From NCBI GenBank assembly GCA_002706265.1, contig PAKU01000013.1:1-64000 (forward strand): 64,000 nt of DNA. Reading direction: 5' to 3'. Positions within the stretch are counted from its first letter, which is position 1, and every line of letters begins with the position of its first letter. Positions 9,386 to 18,289 of this stretch are shown piece by piece. Below the pieces are notes generated by a model. It was given only the letters and a program-made list of their open reading frames with translations, ran no database searches and was not told where the DNA came from. This DNA comes from Polycyclovorans sp. (lineage in GTDB: Bacteria; Pseudomonadota; Gammaproteobacteria; Nevskiales; Nevskiaceae). Position numbers and translations under genes: made by a program.

Positions 9386-9522
9386 GCAACCGGCCTGACA
9401 AGCTGACCGAGCAGCAGCTGGCTGCCCGTGCGCGCCGAAACTGGATTCTGTTCGGCGTGCACGTGGTGCTGGCGATTGTGATTTTTCTGGGTTTCTACCT
9501 CAAGGTGACGCGCGGCGGATGA
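9382..9522 (+). CDS. cytochrome oxidase small assembly protein (46 aa)
   Basis: This short gene starts with TTG overlapping the ctaD stop (TTGA) and ends in an ATGA overlap with ctaG, filling the gap exactly. The product is 46 residues: a charged N-terminus (SNRPDKLTEQQLAARARR) and one membrane helix, ILFGVHVVLAIVIFLGFYL, then a short basic tail. Position, size and topology match the small assembly protein found between ctaD and ctaG in many beta- and gammaproteobacteria. The function is inferred from that conserved location. Its length and non-ATG start make it easy to miss. Confidence 0.82.
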   Translation: MSNRPDKLTEQQLAARARRNWILFGVHVVLAIVIFLGFYLKVTRGG

Positions 9523-10055
9523 AGAACGCAGGCCGCTACCGTCATGCGATGCGCCTGGGTGTGGTCGTGGTGGCCATGTTCGGCTTCGGCTACGCGCTGG
9601 TGCCTTTGTATAACGCCCTGTGTGATGCGCTGGGCATCAATGGACGTACGGCATTGGTCGCGGCCGAGGCGCTTGAGGCGGTCAAGCCGGATCTGAGCCG
9701 AACGGTGAAGGTGGAGTTCGTGACCACCGTCAATGGTTCGGCACCCTGGGATTTTTCGTCTGAACAGCCGTCCATTGAAGTCCATCCGGGCGAGTTGCAC
9801 ACGGTGATTTTCAACGTCACCAATCACGGGGATGCCGCCGTGGGTCAGGCCGTCCCCAACATCGCGCCGTGGAACGCGGCGCGCCACCTGCGCAAGACCG
9901 AATGTTTCTGCTTCAACAATCAGCCTCTGCCCAGTGGTGAAGCACAGCAGATGCCGATGCGCTTCATGATTGACCCGGCCCTGCCGGCTGATATCAATAC
10001 CGTCACGCTGTCGTATACCTTTTTCGATGTACCCCAGGTTGCCGCGGTGCACTGA
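9519..10055 (+). CDS. ctaG: cytochrome c oxidase assembly protein CtaG/Cox11
   Basis: Cox11 delivers copper to the CuB site of subunit I. The protein has 178 residues, with one N-terminal membrane helix (about residues 10-30, ending in YALVPLYNALCDALG) and a periplasmic immunoglobulin-like domain carrying the copper-binding ECFCFNNQPL motif. It lies between the small assembly gene and ctaE, the standard order. The ATG overlaps the preceding stop by four bases. Confidence 0.96.
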   Translation: MKNAGRYRHAMRLGVVVVAMFGFGYALVPLYNALCDALGINGRTALVAAEALEAVKPDLSRTVKVEFVTTVNGSAPWDFSSEQPSIEVHPGELHTVIFNVTNHGDAAVGQAVPNIAPWNAARHLRKTECFCFNNQPLPSGEAQQMPMRFMIDPALPADINTVTLSYTFFDVPQVAAVH

Positions 10056-10126
10056 GCACGTCGCAATCGGACCCGTTTCATCAACGTTTGCCGTCACGCA
10101 TAACAACGCAGATCGAGGGAGTCACC

Positions 10127-11002
10127 ATGGCCACAGCAGCGCCAAACAAAGACCGCTATTTCGTCCCCGCGCCCAGCGCCTGGCCGTTCATGATGACGAT
10201 TGGCCTGGCCATTCTCGTGCTCGGCGTCTCCAACTATCTGGAATCGAAGAGCTTCGGCACGATTCCGATGCTGGCGGGCCTGGCACTGGTGATCTACATC
10301 GTCTTCCGCTGGTTTGGGGGCGTGATCTCGGAAAGTGAGCGCGGCGAGTACGGCAAGCAGGTCGACATGACCTATCGCTGGAGCATGGGCTGGTTCATCT
10401 TTTCCGAGGTGATGTTCTTCGGCGCTTTCTTCGGCGCACTGTTCTACGCGCGCACCCTGTCGCTGCCCTGGCTGTCGGGCGCGGGTGAAAAGATTGAAAC
10501 CAATCTGCAGATCTGGCCCGGTTTCGAAGCGGTGTGGCCCAGCAATGGCCCGGCTGCGCTCGGCGGCGATTTCCAGACCATCCCCGCCTTCGACGTGCCG
10601 TTGATCAACACGCTGATCCTGCTGACCTCCGGGGTGACCATCACCCTGTCGCACCACGCGCTGAAAGAAGACAAGCGTTTGCCGGCGATCCTGTGGATGT
10701 GGGCCACCGTTGCCCTCGGGGTGCTGTTCCTGTACTTCCAGGTTGAGGAATACATCCACGCCTACCGCGACCTGAACCTGACCATGGGCTCGGGCATCTA
10801 TGGCTCGACCTTCTTCATGCTGACCGGCTTCCACGGCATGCACGTGACGCTGGGCACGATCATGCTCATCGTGATTGCGCTGCGCTTGATGAAAGGCCAT
10901 TTCAAGCCCGATTCACATTTCGGCTACGAAGGCGTGGCGTGGTACTGGCACTTCGTCGACGTGGTGTGGCTGGGCCTGTTCGTGGTGGTCTACTGGCTCT
11001 GA
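10127..11002 (+). CDS. ctaE: cytochrome c oxidase subunit III
   Basis: Subunit III is a seven-helix membrane protein that stabilises the aa3 oxidase. Typical segments are PSAWPFMMTIG, GWFIFSEVMFFGAFFGALFY, NTLILLTSGVTITLSHHAL, QVEEYIHAYRDLNLTMGSGIYGSTFFMLTGFHGMHV and WYWHFVDVVWLGLFVVVYWL. The start at 10127 is preceded by GAGGGA at a good distance and gives 291 residues. The frame can be extended upstream to a TTG at 10088, without support. A strong terminator follows 20 bases after the stop. Confidence 0.97.
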   Translation: MATAAPNKDRYFVPAPSAWPFMMTIGLAILVLGVSNYLESKSFGTIPMLAGLALVIYIVFRWFGGVISESERGEYGKQVDMTYRWSMGWFIFSEVMFFGAFFGALFYARTLSLPWLSGAGEKIETNLQIWPGFEAVWPSNGPAALGGDFQTIPAFDVPLINTLILLTSGVTITLSHHALKEDKRLPAILWMWATVALGVLFLYFQVEEYIHAYRDLNLTMGSGIYGSTFFMLTGFHGMHVTLGTIMLIVIALRLMKGHFKPDSHFGYEGVAWYWHFVDVVWLGLFVVVYWL

Positions 11003-11022
11003 TGGTGCGGTTCTCCACCCAT

Positions 11023-11051
11023 AAAAAAGGCCCGAATCACGGGCCTTTTTT
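11023..11051. terminator. bidirectional intrinsic terminator after ctaE
   Basis: The 12-base stem AAAAAAGGCCCG pairs with CGGGCCTTTTTT around the loop AATCA. A T-run follows on the plus strand and, by symmetry, on the minus strand. It would end the ctaC-ctaE transcript and also the convergent DUF2909 gene. Confidence 0.92.
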
Positions 11052-11070
11052 ATGGTCTCAATGGCAGCGC

Positions 11071-11310
11071 TCAGGGTTGTGGCCCGTGCGGCATGATCCA
11101 GCCCAGACCGTAGGCGACCAATACGAAGATGATCAAGGTGACTGACAGGACCACGCGCAGTTTCAACAGACCGAGGGTTCGTTTGCGTGACGAGTTGTCC
11201 TTGACGAGGAAAAATGCGCTGGTGAACAGGCTGGCGATGATGCCCAGCAGCAATGCGGCAATGATGAGTTTGGCGATCACCAGCAGGCTCTTTGCGATTA
11301 GGGCGACCAT
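11071..11310 (-). CDS. DUF2909 twin-transmembrane protein
   Basis: The product has 79 residues with two membrane helices (about residues 5-35 and 52-75) separated by the short polar loop VKDNSSRKRTLGLLKLR. This is the DUF2909 pattern (FFLVKD, then a basic loop, then LGW), a small family usually encoded beside ctaG, ctaE or SURF1, as here. It reads against the oxidase genes and ends at the shared terminator. The reading frame is open much further upstream, but only the ATG at 11310 gives a family-length protein. A link to oxidase assembly is inferred from context. Confidence 0.85.
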   Translation of the reverse strand: MVALIAKSLLVIAKLIIAALLLGIIASLFTSAFFLVKDNSSRKRTLGLLKLRVVLSVTLIIFVLVAYGLGWIMPHGPQP

Positions 11311-11376
11311 GATAGGGCGAGGTCGGCGCGCCTGCGTGCGGGGCGGGCGTGACCCGGCCAGGGTGCCTTCCGGCCG

Positions 11377-12093
11377 ATGACCGGCACGCGCAGCTTTCGG
11401 CCTCCACGCTGGTCCTGGCTGGGCTACCTGCCCTTGATGGCATTGCTCTTGTCGCTGGGCGGCTGGCAGTTGAACCGTGGGCTCACCAAGGTGGCGCTCG
11501 ACGAGGATGCGGCGGCGCCGCAGGTGATGCAGCCCTGGTCGGAGACGCTGGTGCCGCAGATCACGCCGCCCCTGCCGGTGCGCATGCGGGGTGAATATCG
11601 GTCGGCACCCCTGTTGTTGCTGGACAATCAGAGTCACGACCGGCACCCCGGAGTTCACCTCTGGGCGGTGTTCCAGCCCGATCAGGGGCCGCTGGTGGTG
11701 GTCAACCAGGGCTGGATGCCGTGGAACGGGGGGCGTGACGCACTGCCCGACCTGCCGCCACTGCCCACCGAGGCGCAGACGCTTGAGGGCCTGTGGCGCC
11801 CCTTGCCCCGCGCCGGCATCGCGCTGGCGCAGGCCGAGTGCAGCCCGCTCACGCAGTCACCGGCGCTGGTGCTGTACCCGACAGCGGCGACCCTGGGCTG
11901 CCTGCTGGACGCGCCGGTGGCGGACGGGCTGCTGCTGCTGGACCCCGACGACCGGCATCCCGGGGTTCGGGCGTGGTCGCTGACGGCGGCGGTGCCTGCC
12001 ACCCGCCATTTTGGATACGCCGCGCAATGGTTCATGTTTGCGGCAGTGCTGACTTTTTTCTTTGTGACGCTGAATTTGAGGGTAAAGGCATGA
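11377..12093 (+). CDS. SURF1 family cytochrome oxidase assembly protein
   Basis: This 238-residue protein has a transmembrane helix at each end (LGYLPLMALLLSLGGWQLNRG and YAAQWFMFAAVLTFFFVTL) around a periplasmic domain, the SURF1 topology. Known SURF1 proteins help place heme a in subunit I. The conserved GWQL after the first helix, VNQGW in the middle and HFGYAAQWF near the end support the family. Its stop overlaps the next start by four bases. The gene lies between the oxidase structural genes and the heme A synthesis genes. Confidence 0.93.
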   Translation: MTGTRSFRPPRWSWLGYLPLMALLLSLGGWQLNRGLTKVALDEDAAAPQVMQPWSETLVPQITPPLPVRMRGEYRSAPLLLLDNQSHDRHPGVHLWAVFQPDQGPLVVVNQGWMPWNGGRDALPDLPPLPTEAQTLEGLWRPLPRAGIALAQAECSPLTQSPALVLYPTAATLGCLLDAPVADGLLLLDPDDRHPGVRAWSLTAAVPATRHFGYAAQWFMFAAVLTFFFVTLNLRVKA

Positions 12094-12680
12094 CGCAATC
12101 GCGGGTCAAGGGACGGCTGCAGCTGGTGCTGCTGGGTCTGCTGTTTTCGGCACCTCTGGTGATGGCCGCGGTGCTGTATTTCGTTGCGCCCGAATGGCAA
12201 CCCGAAGGGCGCACCAATTACGGCGAGCTGATCCGTCCGGCGCAGCCGCTGCCCGAGCCGCAGTGGCGCAAGGTCGACGGCGAAACCGTGGGCCTGGCCG
12301 CGATTCGTGGGCACTGGAGCTGGGTGATGCGGATTGAGGGCGCCTGCGACGGCAGCTGCGAGACGGCCCTGTACGACCTGCGGCAGACGCGCATGCTGCT
12401 CAACGAGAAGCGACTGCGGCTGCGACGCATCCTGTTGGTCGAAGATGCCAGCCGGCTTGAGGCACTGGCCGCGCAACTCGGCGAGGTGCACCCCGATCTG
12501 CAGATCTACGCGCCGCTGGACACGGATGCGGCGGCGGCCGCCTTCCCCGAAGCGGAACCGGGCACGGTGTTCGTGGTTGATCCGCTGGGCAATTTAATGA
12601 TGCGCTACGCCCCGCAACCCGATCTTCGCAAGGTGCTCAAGGACATCAAGCGACTGATGCGGGTTTCGCAGGTCGGGTGA
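12090..12680 (+). CDS. SCO-like membrane-anchored thioredoxin-fold protein
   Basis: The gene starts at an ATG overlapping the SURF1 stop and encodes 196 residues. One N-terminal membrane helix is followed by a periplasmic domain that looks thioredoxin-like: HWSWVMRIEGACDGSCE places a CxxxC pair near residue 87, RLRRILLVED follows, and a late GTVFVVDPLGNLMMRY strand mirrors SCO1/SenC proteins. A copper or disulfide role in oxidase assembly is inferred from the Cys pair and location; it is shorter than, and diverged from, canonical SCO1. Such genes are common between SURF1 and ctaA in gammaproteobacteria. Confidence 0.75.
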   Translation: MTQSRVKGRLQLVLLGLLFSAPLVMAAVLYFVAPEWQPEGRTNYGELIRPAQPLPEPQWRKVDGETVGLAAIRGHWSWVMRIEGACDGSCETALYDLRQTRMLLNEKRLRLRRILLVEDASRLEALAAQLGEVHPDLQIYAPLDTDAAAAAFPEAEPGTVFVVDPLGNLMMRYAPQPDLRKVLKDIKRLMRVSQVG

Positions 12681-12742
12681 GCCGGTCATTGCCACCGGGC
12701 GCTTGCCGTAAAATGCGCGCCCTCGAATGCTTGTGAGCTGAG

Positions 12743-13747
12743 ATGAACTGGTTCTATCGCCTGTCGGTCGTCGCCACGGTTCTGTGCCTGGTCGTGGTGG
12801 TCCTCGGTGCCTACGTGCGCCTGTCGGATGCCGGCCTGGGGTGTCCCGATTGGCCCGGCTGCTATGGTCATCTGACCGTGCCCGAGGCCGAGGAACACAT
12901 TGCCCGTGCCGAGGCGCGCTTCCCGGAGCGCCCGGTGGACGTGGGCAAGGCGTGGCTGGAAATGATTCATCGCTATGCGGCCTCGACGCTCGGTCTGTTG
13001 CTGGTGGCCAGCGCGGTGATCAGCCTGCGCCACCGCGGCAGTTCAATGCCCACCAAGCTGCCGTGGGTGCTGCTGGTGGCCGTGCTGCTGCAGGGCACCC
13101 TGGGGATGTGGACCGTAACCTGGTTGCTGAAACCGGCGGTGGTGACGGCGCACCTGCTCGGCGGCATGACCATTCTGGCGCTGTTGTTTTTGCAGACCCT
13201 GTCCACGCGCCGCGCCGTGCGCAGCGCCTCGCCGGGCATCAAGCCGCCGCCCCATGTATCGCCGGGGCTGCGGCGTTTTGGATTGATTGCGCTGGTGGTG
13301 CTGGCGCTGCAGATCTTTCTCGGCGGGTGGACGTCGACCAACTACGCCGCATTCGGCTGCCCCGACTTCCCCACCTGCAACGGCGCCTACTGGCCCCCCG
13401 AGACCGACTTTCGCAGTGGCTTCAAAATCTGGCATGGCATCGGTGAAGATTTTGAAGGCGGCATTCTGAGTCAGGACGCGCGCGCCACCATTCACTACGT
13501 GCATCGTCTGGGTGCCATCGTCACCACGCTGCTGCTGGGGTTTCTCGCCCTGCGCTTGTGGCGCAAGGCACGCCTGCCCGTGCACGCGACAGCACTGGCG
13601 GCGGCGCTGGTGCTGCAAGTGCTGATCGGCATCGGCATCGTCGAATTGCAATTGCCTCTGGGCCTGGCGACGGCCCATAACCTCGGCGCCGCATTGCTGC
13701 TGCTGGCGGTGGTTGCCGCCAACCATCGCCTCTGGCGCAGCGCTTGA
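12743..13747 (+). CDS. ctaA: heme A synthase CtaA (Cox15)
   Basis: CtaA converts heme O to heme A by oxidising a methyl group. The 334-residue membrane protein has about eight helices and the Cox15 landmarks GAYVRLSDAGLGCPDWPGCYG near the start, EMIHRYAASTLG (heme-ligand His), FLGGWTSTNYAAFGCPDFPTCNG in the middle and TIHYVHRLGAIV later. The duplicated architecture with two Cys loops is clear. A TAAAAT -10-like hexamer at 12709-12714 lies in the 62-base gap upstream, but without a good -35 box. Confidence 0.96.
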   Translation: MNWFYRLSVVATVLCLVVVVLGAYVRLSDAGLGCPDWPGCYGHLTVPEAEEHIARAEARFPERPVDVGKAWLEMIHRYAASTLGLLLVASAVISLRHRGSSMPTKLPWVLLVAVLLQGTLGMWTVTWLLKPAVVTAHLLGGMTILALLFLQTLSTRRAVRSASPGIKPPPHVSPGLRRFGLIALVVLALQIFLGGWTSTNYAAFGCPDFPTCNGAYWPPETDFRSGFKIWHGIGEDFEGGILSQDARATIHYVHRLGAIVTTLLLGFLALRLWRKARLPVHATALAAALVLQVLIGIGIVELQLPLGLATAHNLGAALLLLAVVAANHRLWRSA

Positions 13748-13755
13748 GCCCCGCC

Positions 13756-14661
13756 ATGAGTACGCCTGCCGCCAACTCACGCGTTCACGAGTACTACGAA
13801 CTCTGCAAGCCCCGGGTGGTGATGCTGATCGTGTTCACCGCGGTGGTGGGCATGTTTCTCGCCGTTCCGGGGCTGCCGCCGCTTTCAGCCTTGCTGTGGG
13901 GCACCCTGGGCATCGGGCTGCAAGCGTCATCAGCGGCCGCCATCAATCAGATCATCGACCGCGGCATCGATGCCCGCATGGCGCGAACCTGCGGTCGGCC
14001 GCTGGTCACCGGCACGCTGGGCATGACCGAGAGCATCGCTTTTGCCACCGTGATCGGCCTGGCGGGGTTCGTCTTGCTGTGGTTTGCCGTCAACCCATTG
14101 ACGGCGGTGCTCACGCAGTTCGCCCTGGTGGGTTATGCCGGCATCTACACCCTGTTTCTGAAGCGTGCCACGCCGCAGAACATTGTCATTGGTGGCGCGG
14201 CGGGGGCCGCACCGCCGGTGCTGGGCTGGGCGGCGGTCACTGGCACCGTGGACCCGCACGCGCTGATTCTGTTTCTGATCATCTTCATCTGGACGCCGCC
14301 GCACTTCTGGGCGCTGGCAATCGAGCGGCACAAGGAATATGCCGATGCCGACGTGCCCATGCTGCCGGTCACCCATGGCATCGCGTACACCCGCACGCAG
14401 GTGCTGCTGTATACGGTGCTGTTGTTTGTCGGCAGCCTGCTGCCGTTCGTGTTCGGCATGAGCGGCGTGGTCTATCTGGCGGGGGCGGTGCTGCTCAGTG
14501 GGCGGTTTCTGCAGTACGCCATTCGCCTCAAATATCGCCCGGTGCCCGGTCTGCCGATGAAGACCTTCGGCTTCTCCATCGTCTACCTGATGGGTATCTT
14601 CGCGCTGTTGCTGGTCGACCATTACCTGCCGTACGACCGGATTGCGGCATTGATGGATTAG
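13756..14661 (+). CDS. ctaB: protoheme IX farnesyltransferase (heme O synthase) CtaB
   Basis: CtaB attaches a farnesyl group to heme B, the step before CtaA. The 301-residue UbiA-superfamily membrane protein shows NQIIDRGIDARMARTCGRPL (first Asp motif), YTLFLKRATPQNIVIGGAAGA and HFWALAIERHKEYADADVPML (second motif). The ATG at 13756 is preferred; a TTG at 13744 overlaps the ctaA stop and would add four residues. A terminator follows 27 bases after the stop. Confidence 0.96.
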   Translation: MSTPAANSRVHEYYELCKPRVVMLIVFTAVVGMFLAVPGLPPLSALLWGTLGIGLQASSAAAINQIIDRGIDARMARTCGRPLVTGTLGMTESIAFATVIGLAGFVLLWFAVNPLTAVLTQFALVGYAGIYTLFLKRATPQNIVIGGAAGAAPPVLGWAAVTGTVDPHALILFLIIFIWTPPHFWALAIERHKEYADADVPMLPVTHGIAYTRTQVLLYTVLLFVGSLLPFVFGMSGVVYLAGAVLLSGRFLQYAIRLKYRPVPGLPMKTFGFSIVYLMGIFALLLVDHYLPYDRIAALMD

Positions 14662-14687
14662 CCGTCGTTGTCCGGCCAGTGGGCCAC

Positions 14688-14716
14688 AAAAAAGGCAGCG
14701 ATCGCGCTGCCTTTTT
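14688..14716. terminator. bidirectional intrinsic terminator between ctaB and rpoH
   Basis: GGCAGCG (14694-14700) and CGCTGCC (14705-14711) form a stem around ATCG, flanked by A6 on the left and T5 on the right. It can end transcription of ctaB on the plus strand and of the convergent rpoH on the minus strand. Confidence 0.9.
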
Positions 14717-14734
14717 GGTACGTCCCGGGGCGTG

Positions 14735-15598
<864 letters not shown>

Positions 15599-15632
15599 CT
15601 GGACGGCACTCCCGAAACCATGGGGCAGGATT

Positions 15633-15659
15633 TTAGCAATCGCTGGCTTGGAGTGCTAT
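15633..15659. promoter_or_regulatory. CIRCE-like HrcA operator upstream of rpoH
   Basis: The plus strand reads TTAGCAATC, nine bases, then GAGTGCTAT. The CIRCE consensus is TTAGCACTC-N9-GAGTGCTAA, so each half matches at eight of nine positions and the spacing is exact. It ends 35 bases before the rpoH start codon. HrcA binding here would couple rpoH expression to the HrcA/GroE feedback loop. The hrcA gene is not in the window, so function is inferred from sequence only. Confidence 0.8.
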
Positions 15660-15688
15660 TCCGGACAAAGGTTCGCAGCCACCGCCGG

Positions 15689-16666
15689 TCAACTTCCCGG
15701 CCCTGAAAAGCGGGGCTCGACCCCGGCCAGATGGCGTTTTACCGTCCACAGGGCGCCGGCGGTGCCCAGCATCAGGCCGCCCGCCAGCACGCCCAGGCTT
15801 GCGTCCCACCCCAGGCCGGCCAGTGCGTAGTCGCTGCCATAAAGGCTGGCGAAGTAGGCGGCCGGCCCGGTCAGGGCCAGCACCAGAGCCTGTACCAGTG
15901 TCCAGGCCAGCACCCCGCCCATCAAACCCAGCAGCACGCCGGTGTAGAGGAACGGGCGCTGGATGAATCGTGCCGAGGCCCCGATCAGCTTCATGACCAC
16001 GATCTCGTCGCGGCGCCGCTCGATTTCCAGCCGCAGGGTGTTGCCGATGATGATGATCACGGCGATGCCGATGCCCAGTGCCACCAGGGTGATGGCCCGG
16101 TTCACGAGGCGCAGCAGGGCATGCAGTCGTTCCAGCCATTGCTGGTCGAGCTTGGCGAAGGCCACCTCCGGACGGGCCGCGTGGCGCTGCATCACGGCGG
16201 TGATGGCCTCGCGGCTCAGGTCATCCTCAGGGGTCAGGACGATCACCGCCGGGAGCGGGTTCTCGTCCAGCAGGTCCAGTGCATTGGCGAAGCCGGAATG
16301 GGCCCGGAACTCGGCCAGCGCCGCCTCACGCGAGATGTACCGGGTGTCGTTCACCTGCGCGTCCGCTTTCAGGGTGGCGGCCAGCGCCGCACCCTCGGCG
16401 GCGCTGACGGCATCTTCAAGGTAGAACGACACCTGCACCGCGCCCTGCCAGGCACTGCTGACCTCGCCTGCATTGCGCACCAGCACGTGCAAGGCCGCCG
16501 GCAGCGCCAGCGTCAAGCCCACCACCGCCGCCGTGAGCAGGGTGCCCAGTGGCGCGGCGCGAACATGGCGCAGGGTCTGGGCAATGGCCTGCCGATGGCC
16601 GCGCAGCCAGCGGCGGACTGCGCCGGGCGGCCGCGGCGGCGCTTGCGCGCGGGGCTTAGCGGCCAT
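15689..16666 (-). CDS. ftsX: cell division protein FtsX
   Basis: FtsX is the membrane partner of FtsE and controls septal peptidoglycan hydrolases, through EnvC in enterobacteria. The 325-residue protein has a basic cytoplasmic start, a first helix near residue 45, a large periplasmic loop (SFYLEDAVS to DQQWLERLHALLRLV), and three later helices including the FtsX/MacB signature (RRRDEIVVMKLIGASARFIQRPFL, in part). It overlaps ftsE by 11 bases. envC is also in this window, about 12 kb away. Confidence 0.95.
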   Translation of the reverse strand: MAAKPRAQAPPRPPGAVRRWLRGHRQAIAQTLRHVRAAPLGTLLTAAVVGLTLALPAALHVLVRNAGEVSSAWQGAVQVSFYLEDAVSAAEGAALAATLKADAQVNDTRYISREAALAEFRAHSGFANALDLLDENPLPAVIVLTPEDDLSREAITAVMQRHAARPEVAFAKLDQQWLERLHALLRLVNRAITLVALGIGIAVIIIIGNTLRLEIERRRDEIVVMKLIGASARFIQRPFLYTGVLLGLMGGVLAWTLVQALVLALTGPAAYFASLYGSDYALAGLGWDASLGVLAGGLMLGTAGALWTVKRHLAGVEPRFSGPGS

Positions 16667-17357
16667 GTCGCAGCGCCTTGCCGGACGGATGGAGGCTCAG
16701 GTGTCCGCCATCAAGATGAAACACCCGATAGCCCTCGATCTGCTCGATCAATTCTTCGGCGTGGGTGGCGATCAGCAGGCTCACGCCGGCGCGGTTGTAG
16801 CGCTGGAACAGGTCCATCACGCCCAGCGCGGTGTCGTGGTCGAGGTTGCCGGTGGGTTCATCGGCGAGGATCAGCAGTGGCCGGGTGACCACGGCGCGCG
16901 CCACGCCCACGCGCTGCTGCTCGCCGCCGGAGAGCCGGATCGGCATCACCGCCGCCTTGTTGAGCAGGCCAACCGAGTCGAGCGCGGCGCGCACCCGCCG
17001 GGCAATGTCGTGGTCGGCATGGCCCTGAATGCGCAAGGGCAGCGCGACGTTGTCGAACACGCTGCGGTCGTAGAGCAGGTTGAACTGCTGAAAGATCAGC
17101 CCCAGATGCTGGCGGTAATCGGGCACGTGGCGCGGCGCCAGGGCGGCCACGTTCTGGCCGTTGACGCGCACCTGTCCGCGATTGGCCACCTCCAGACGCG
17201 CAATCAGTTTCAGCAGGGTCGATTTGCCGGCCCCCGAGGCGCCGGTGAGAAACGCCATCTCGCCCAGATTCAGGCGCAGGCTGGCGTCGGTGAGCACGTC
17301 GTGACCGCCGGGATAGCGGTGCGTGACGCGCTCAAACTCGACCAGCGGCGGGTTCAT
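16656..17357 (-). CDS. ftsE: cell division ATP-binding protein FtsE
   Basis: This 233-residue ABC ATPase has Walker [10 protein letters not shown] at residues 39-47, the signature [15 protein letters not shown] and Walker [14 protein letters not shown]. With FtsX it forms the divisome ABC complex. The start overlaps the ftsY stop (ATGA), and its end overlaps ftsX, the standard ftsYEX order. Length and motifs are normal. Confidence 0.97.
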   Translation of the reverse strand: MNPPLVEFERVTHRYPGGHDVLTDASLRLNLGEMAFLTGASGAGKSTLLKLIARLEVANRGQVRVNGQNVAALAPRHVPDYRQHLGLIFQQFNLLYDRSVFDNVALPLRIQGHADHDIARRVRAALDSVGLLNKAAVMPIRLSGGEQQRVGVARAVVTRPLLILADEPTGNLDHDTALGVMDLFQRYNRAGVSLLIATHAEELIEQIEGYRVFHLDGGHLSLHPSGKALRHGR

Positions 17358-18289
17358 GTGACGGTCTCGGGCGTGTTCATCAGCGCATCGACGTATTGCC
17401 GCGCATCGAAGGGGCGCAGGTCGTCGATGCCCTCACCGACTCCCACGTAGCGGATCGGCAAGGCCAGTCGCTTGGCGATGGCCAGCACGATGCCGCCCTT
17501 GGCGGTGCCGTCAAGTTTGGTGATCACCAGCCCCGTGAGGCCCACCGCCTCGTGAAACTGCACGGCCTGCACCAGGGCATTGCCGCCGGTGGTGCCATCG
17601 ACCACCAGCAGCACCTCGTGCGGGGCATAGGGGTCGTGCTTCTGCAGCACCCGCTTGATCTTGCGCAACTCCTCCATGAGGTGCCCCTGGGTGTGCAGAC
17701 GCCCTGCGGTGTCGGCAATCACGACGTCGAGCTGGCGGCTGCGGGCCGCCTGCACGGCGTCGAAGATGACGCTGGCGCTGTCGGCGCCCTCACCCTGTGC
17801 CGAAATGGGCGTGCCGGTGCGCTCCGCCCAGGTGGTGAGTTGCTGGACGGCGGCCGCGCGAAACGTGTCGCCCGCGGCCAGCATCACCTTGCGGCCCTGC
17901 GATTTGTAGCGATGCGCGAGCTTGCCGATGGTGGTGGTCTTGCCGGCGCCGTTGACGCCCACCACGAACACGATGAAGGGTTTGATGAAGGGGGGGATGT
18001 CCAGCGGCGTCGACACCGGCAGCAGAATCTCCAACAGGGCCTTGCGCAGGGCCTCGCGCAACTGGCCCTCGTTGCGGACGCGCCCGTGATGAATCTCGGA
18101 GCTGAGCGTGGCGATCAGCGTGCCGGTGGCCTCGACCCCGGCATCGGCCAGCAGCAGGCGTTCTTCCAGCAGTTCGAGGGCGTCATCATCCAGCGTGTCG
18201 CCAGAAAACAGCGTGCCCAGGTCGCGGGTCAGGAAGGAGTCGCCTTGGTTGAGCTTGGCGCGGACTTTGGAAAACCAGGTGTCGGTCAT
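17354..18289 (-). CDS. ftsY: signal recognition particle receptor FtsY
   Basis: FtsY is the SRP receptor GTPase that delivers nascent membrane proteins to the translocon. The 311-residue protein contains only the N and G domains: GVNGAGKTTTIGKLA (G1), DTFRAAAVQQL, DTAGRLHTQ (G3) and TKLDGTAKGG (G4). The long acidic A domain found at the N-terminus in E. coli FtsY is absent, as in many other bacteria. Its start codon overlaps the stop of the membrane fusion protein upstream, which suggests coupled translation. Confidence 0.96.
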   Translation of the reverse strand: MTDTWFSKVRAKLNQGDSFLTRDLGTLFSGDTLDDDALELLEERLLLADAGVEATGTLIATLSSEIHHGRVRNEGQLREALRKALLEILLPVSTPLDIPPFIKPFIVFVVGVNGAGKTTTIGKLAHRYKSQGRKVMLAAGDTFRAAAVQQLTTWAERTGTPISAQGEGADSASVIFDAVQAARSRQLDVVIADTAGRLHTQGHLMEELRKIKRVLQKHDPYAPHEVLLVVDGTTGGNALVQAVQFHEAVGLTGLVITKLDGTAKGGIVLAIAKRLALPIRYVGVGEGIDDLRPFDARQYVDALMNTPETVT

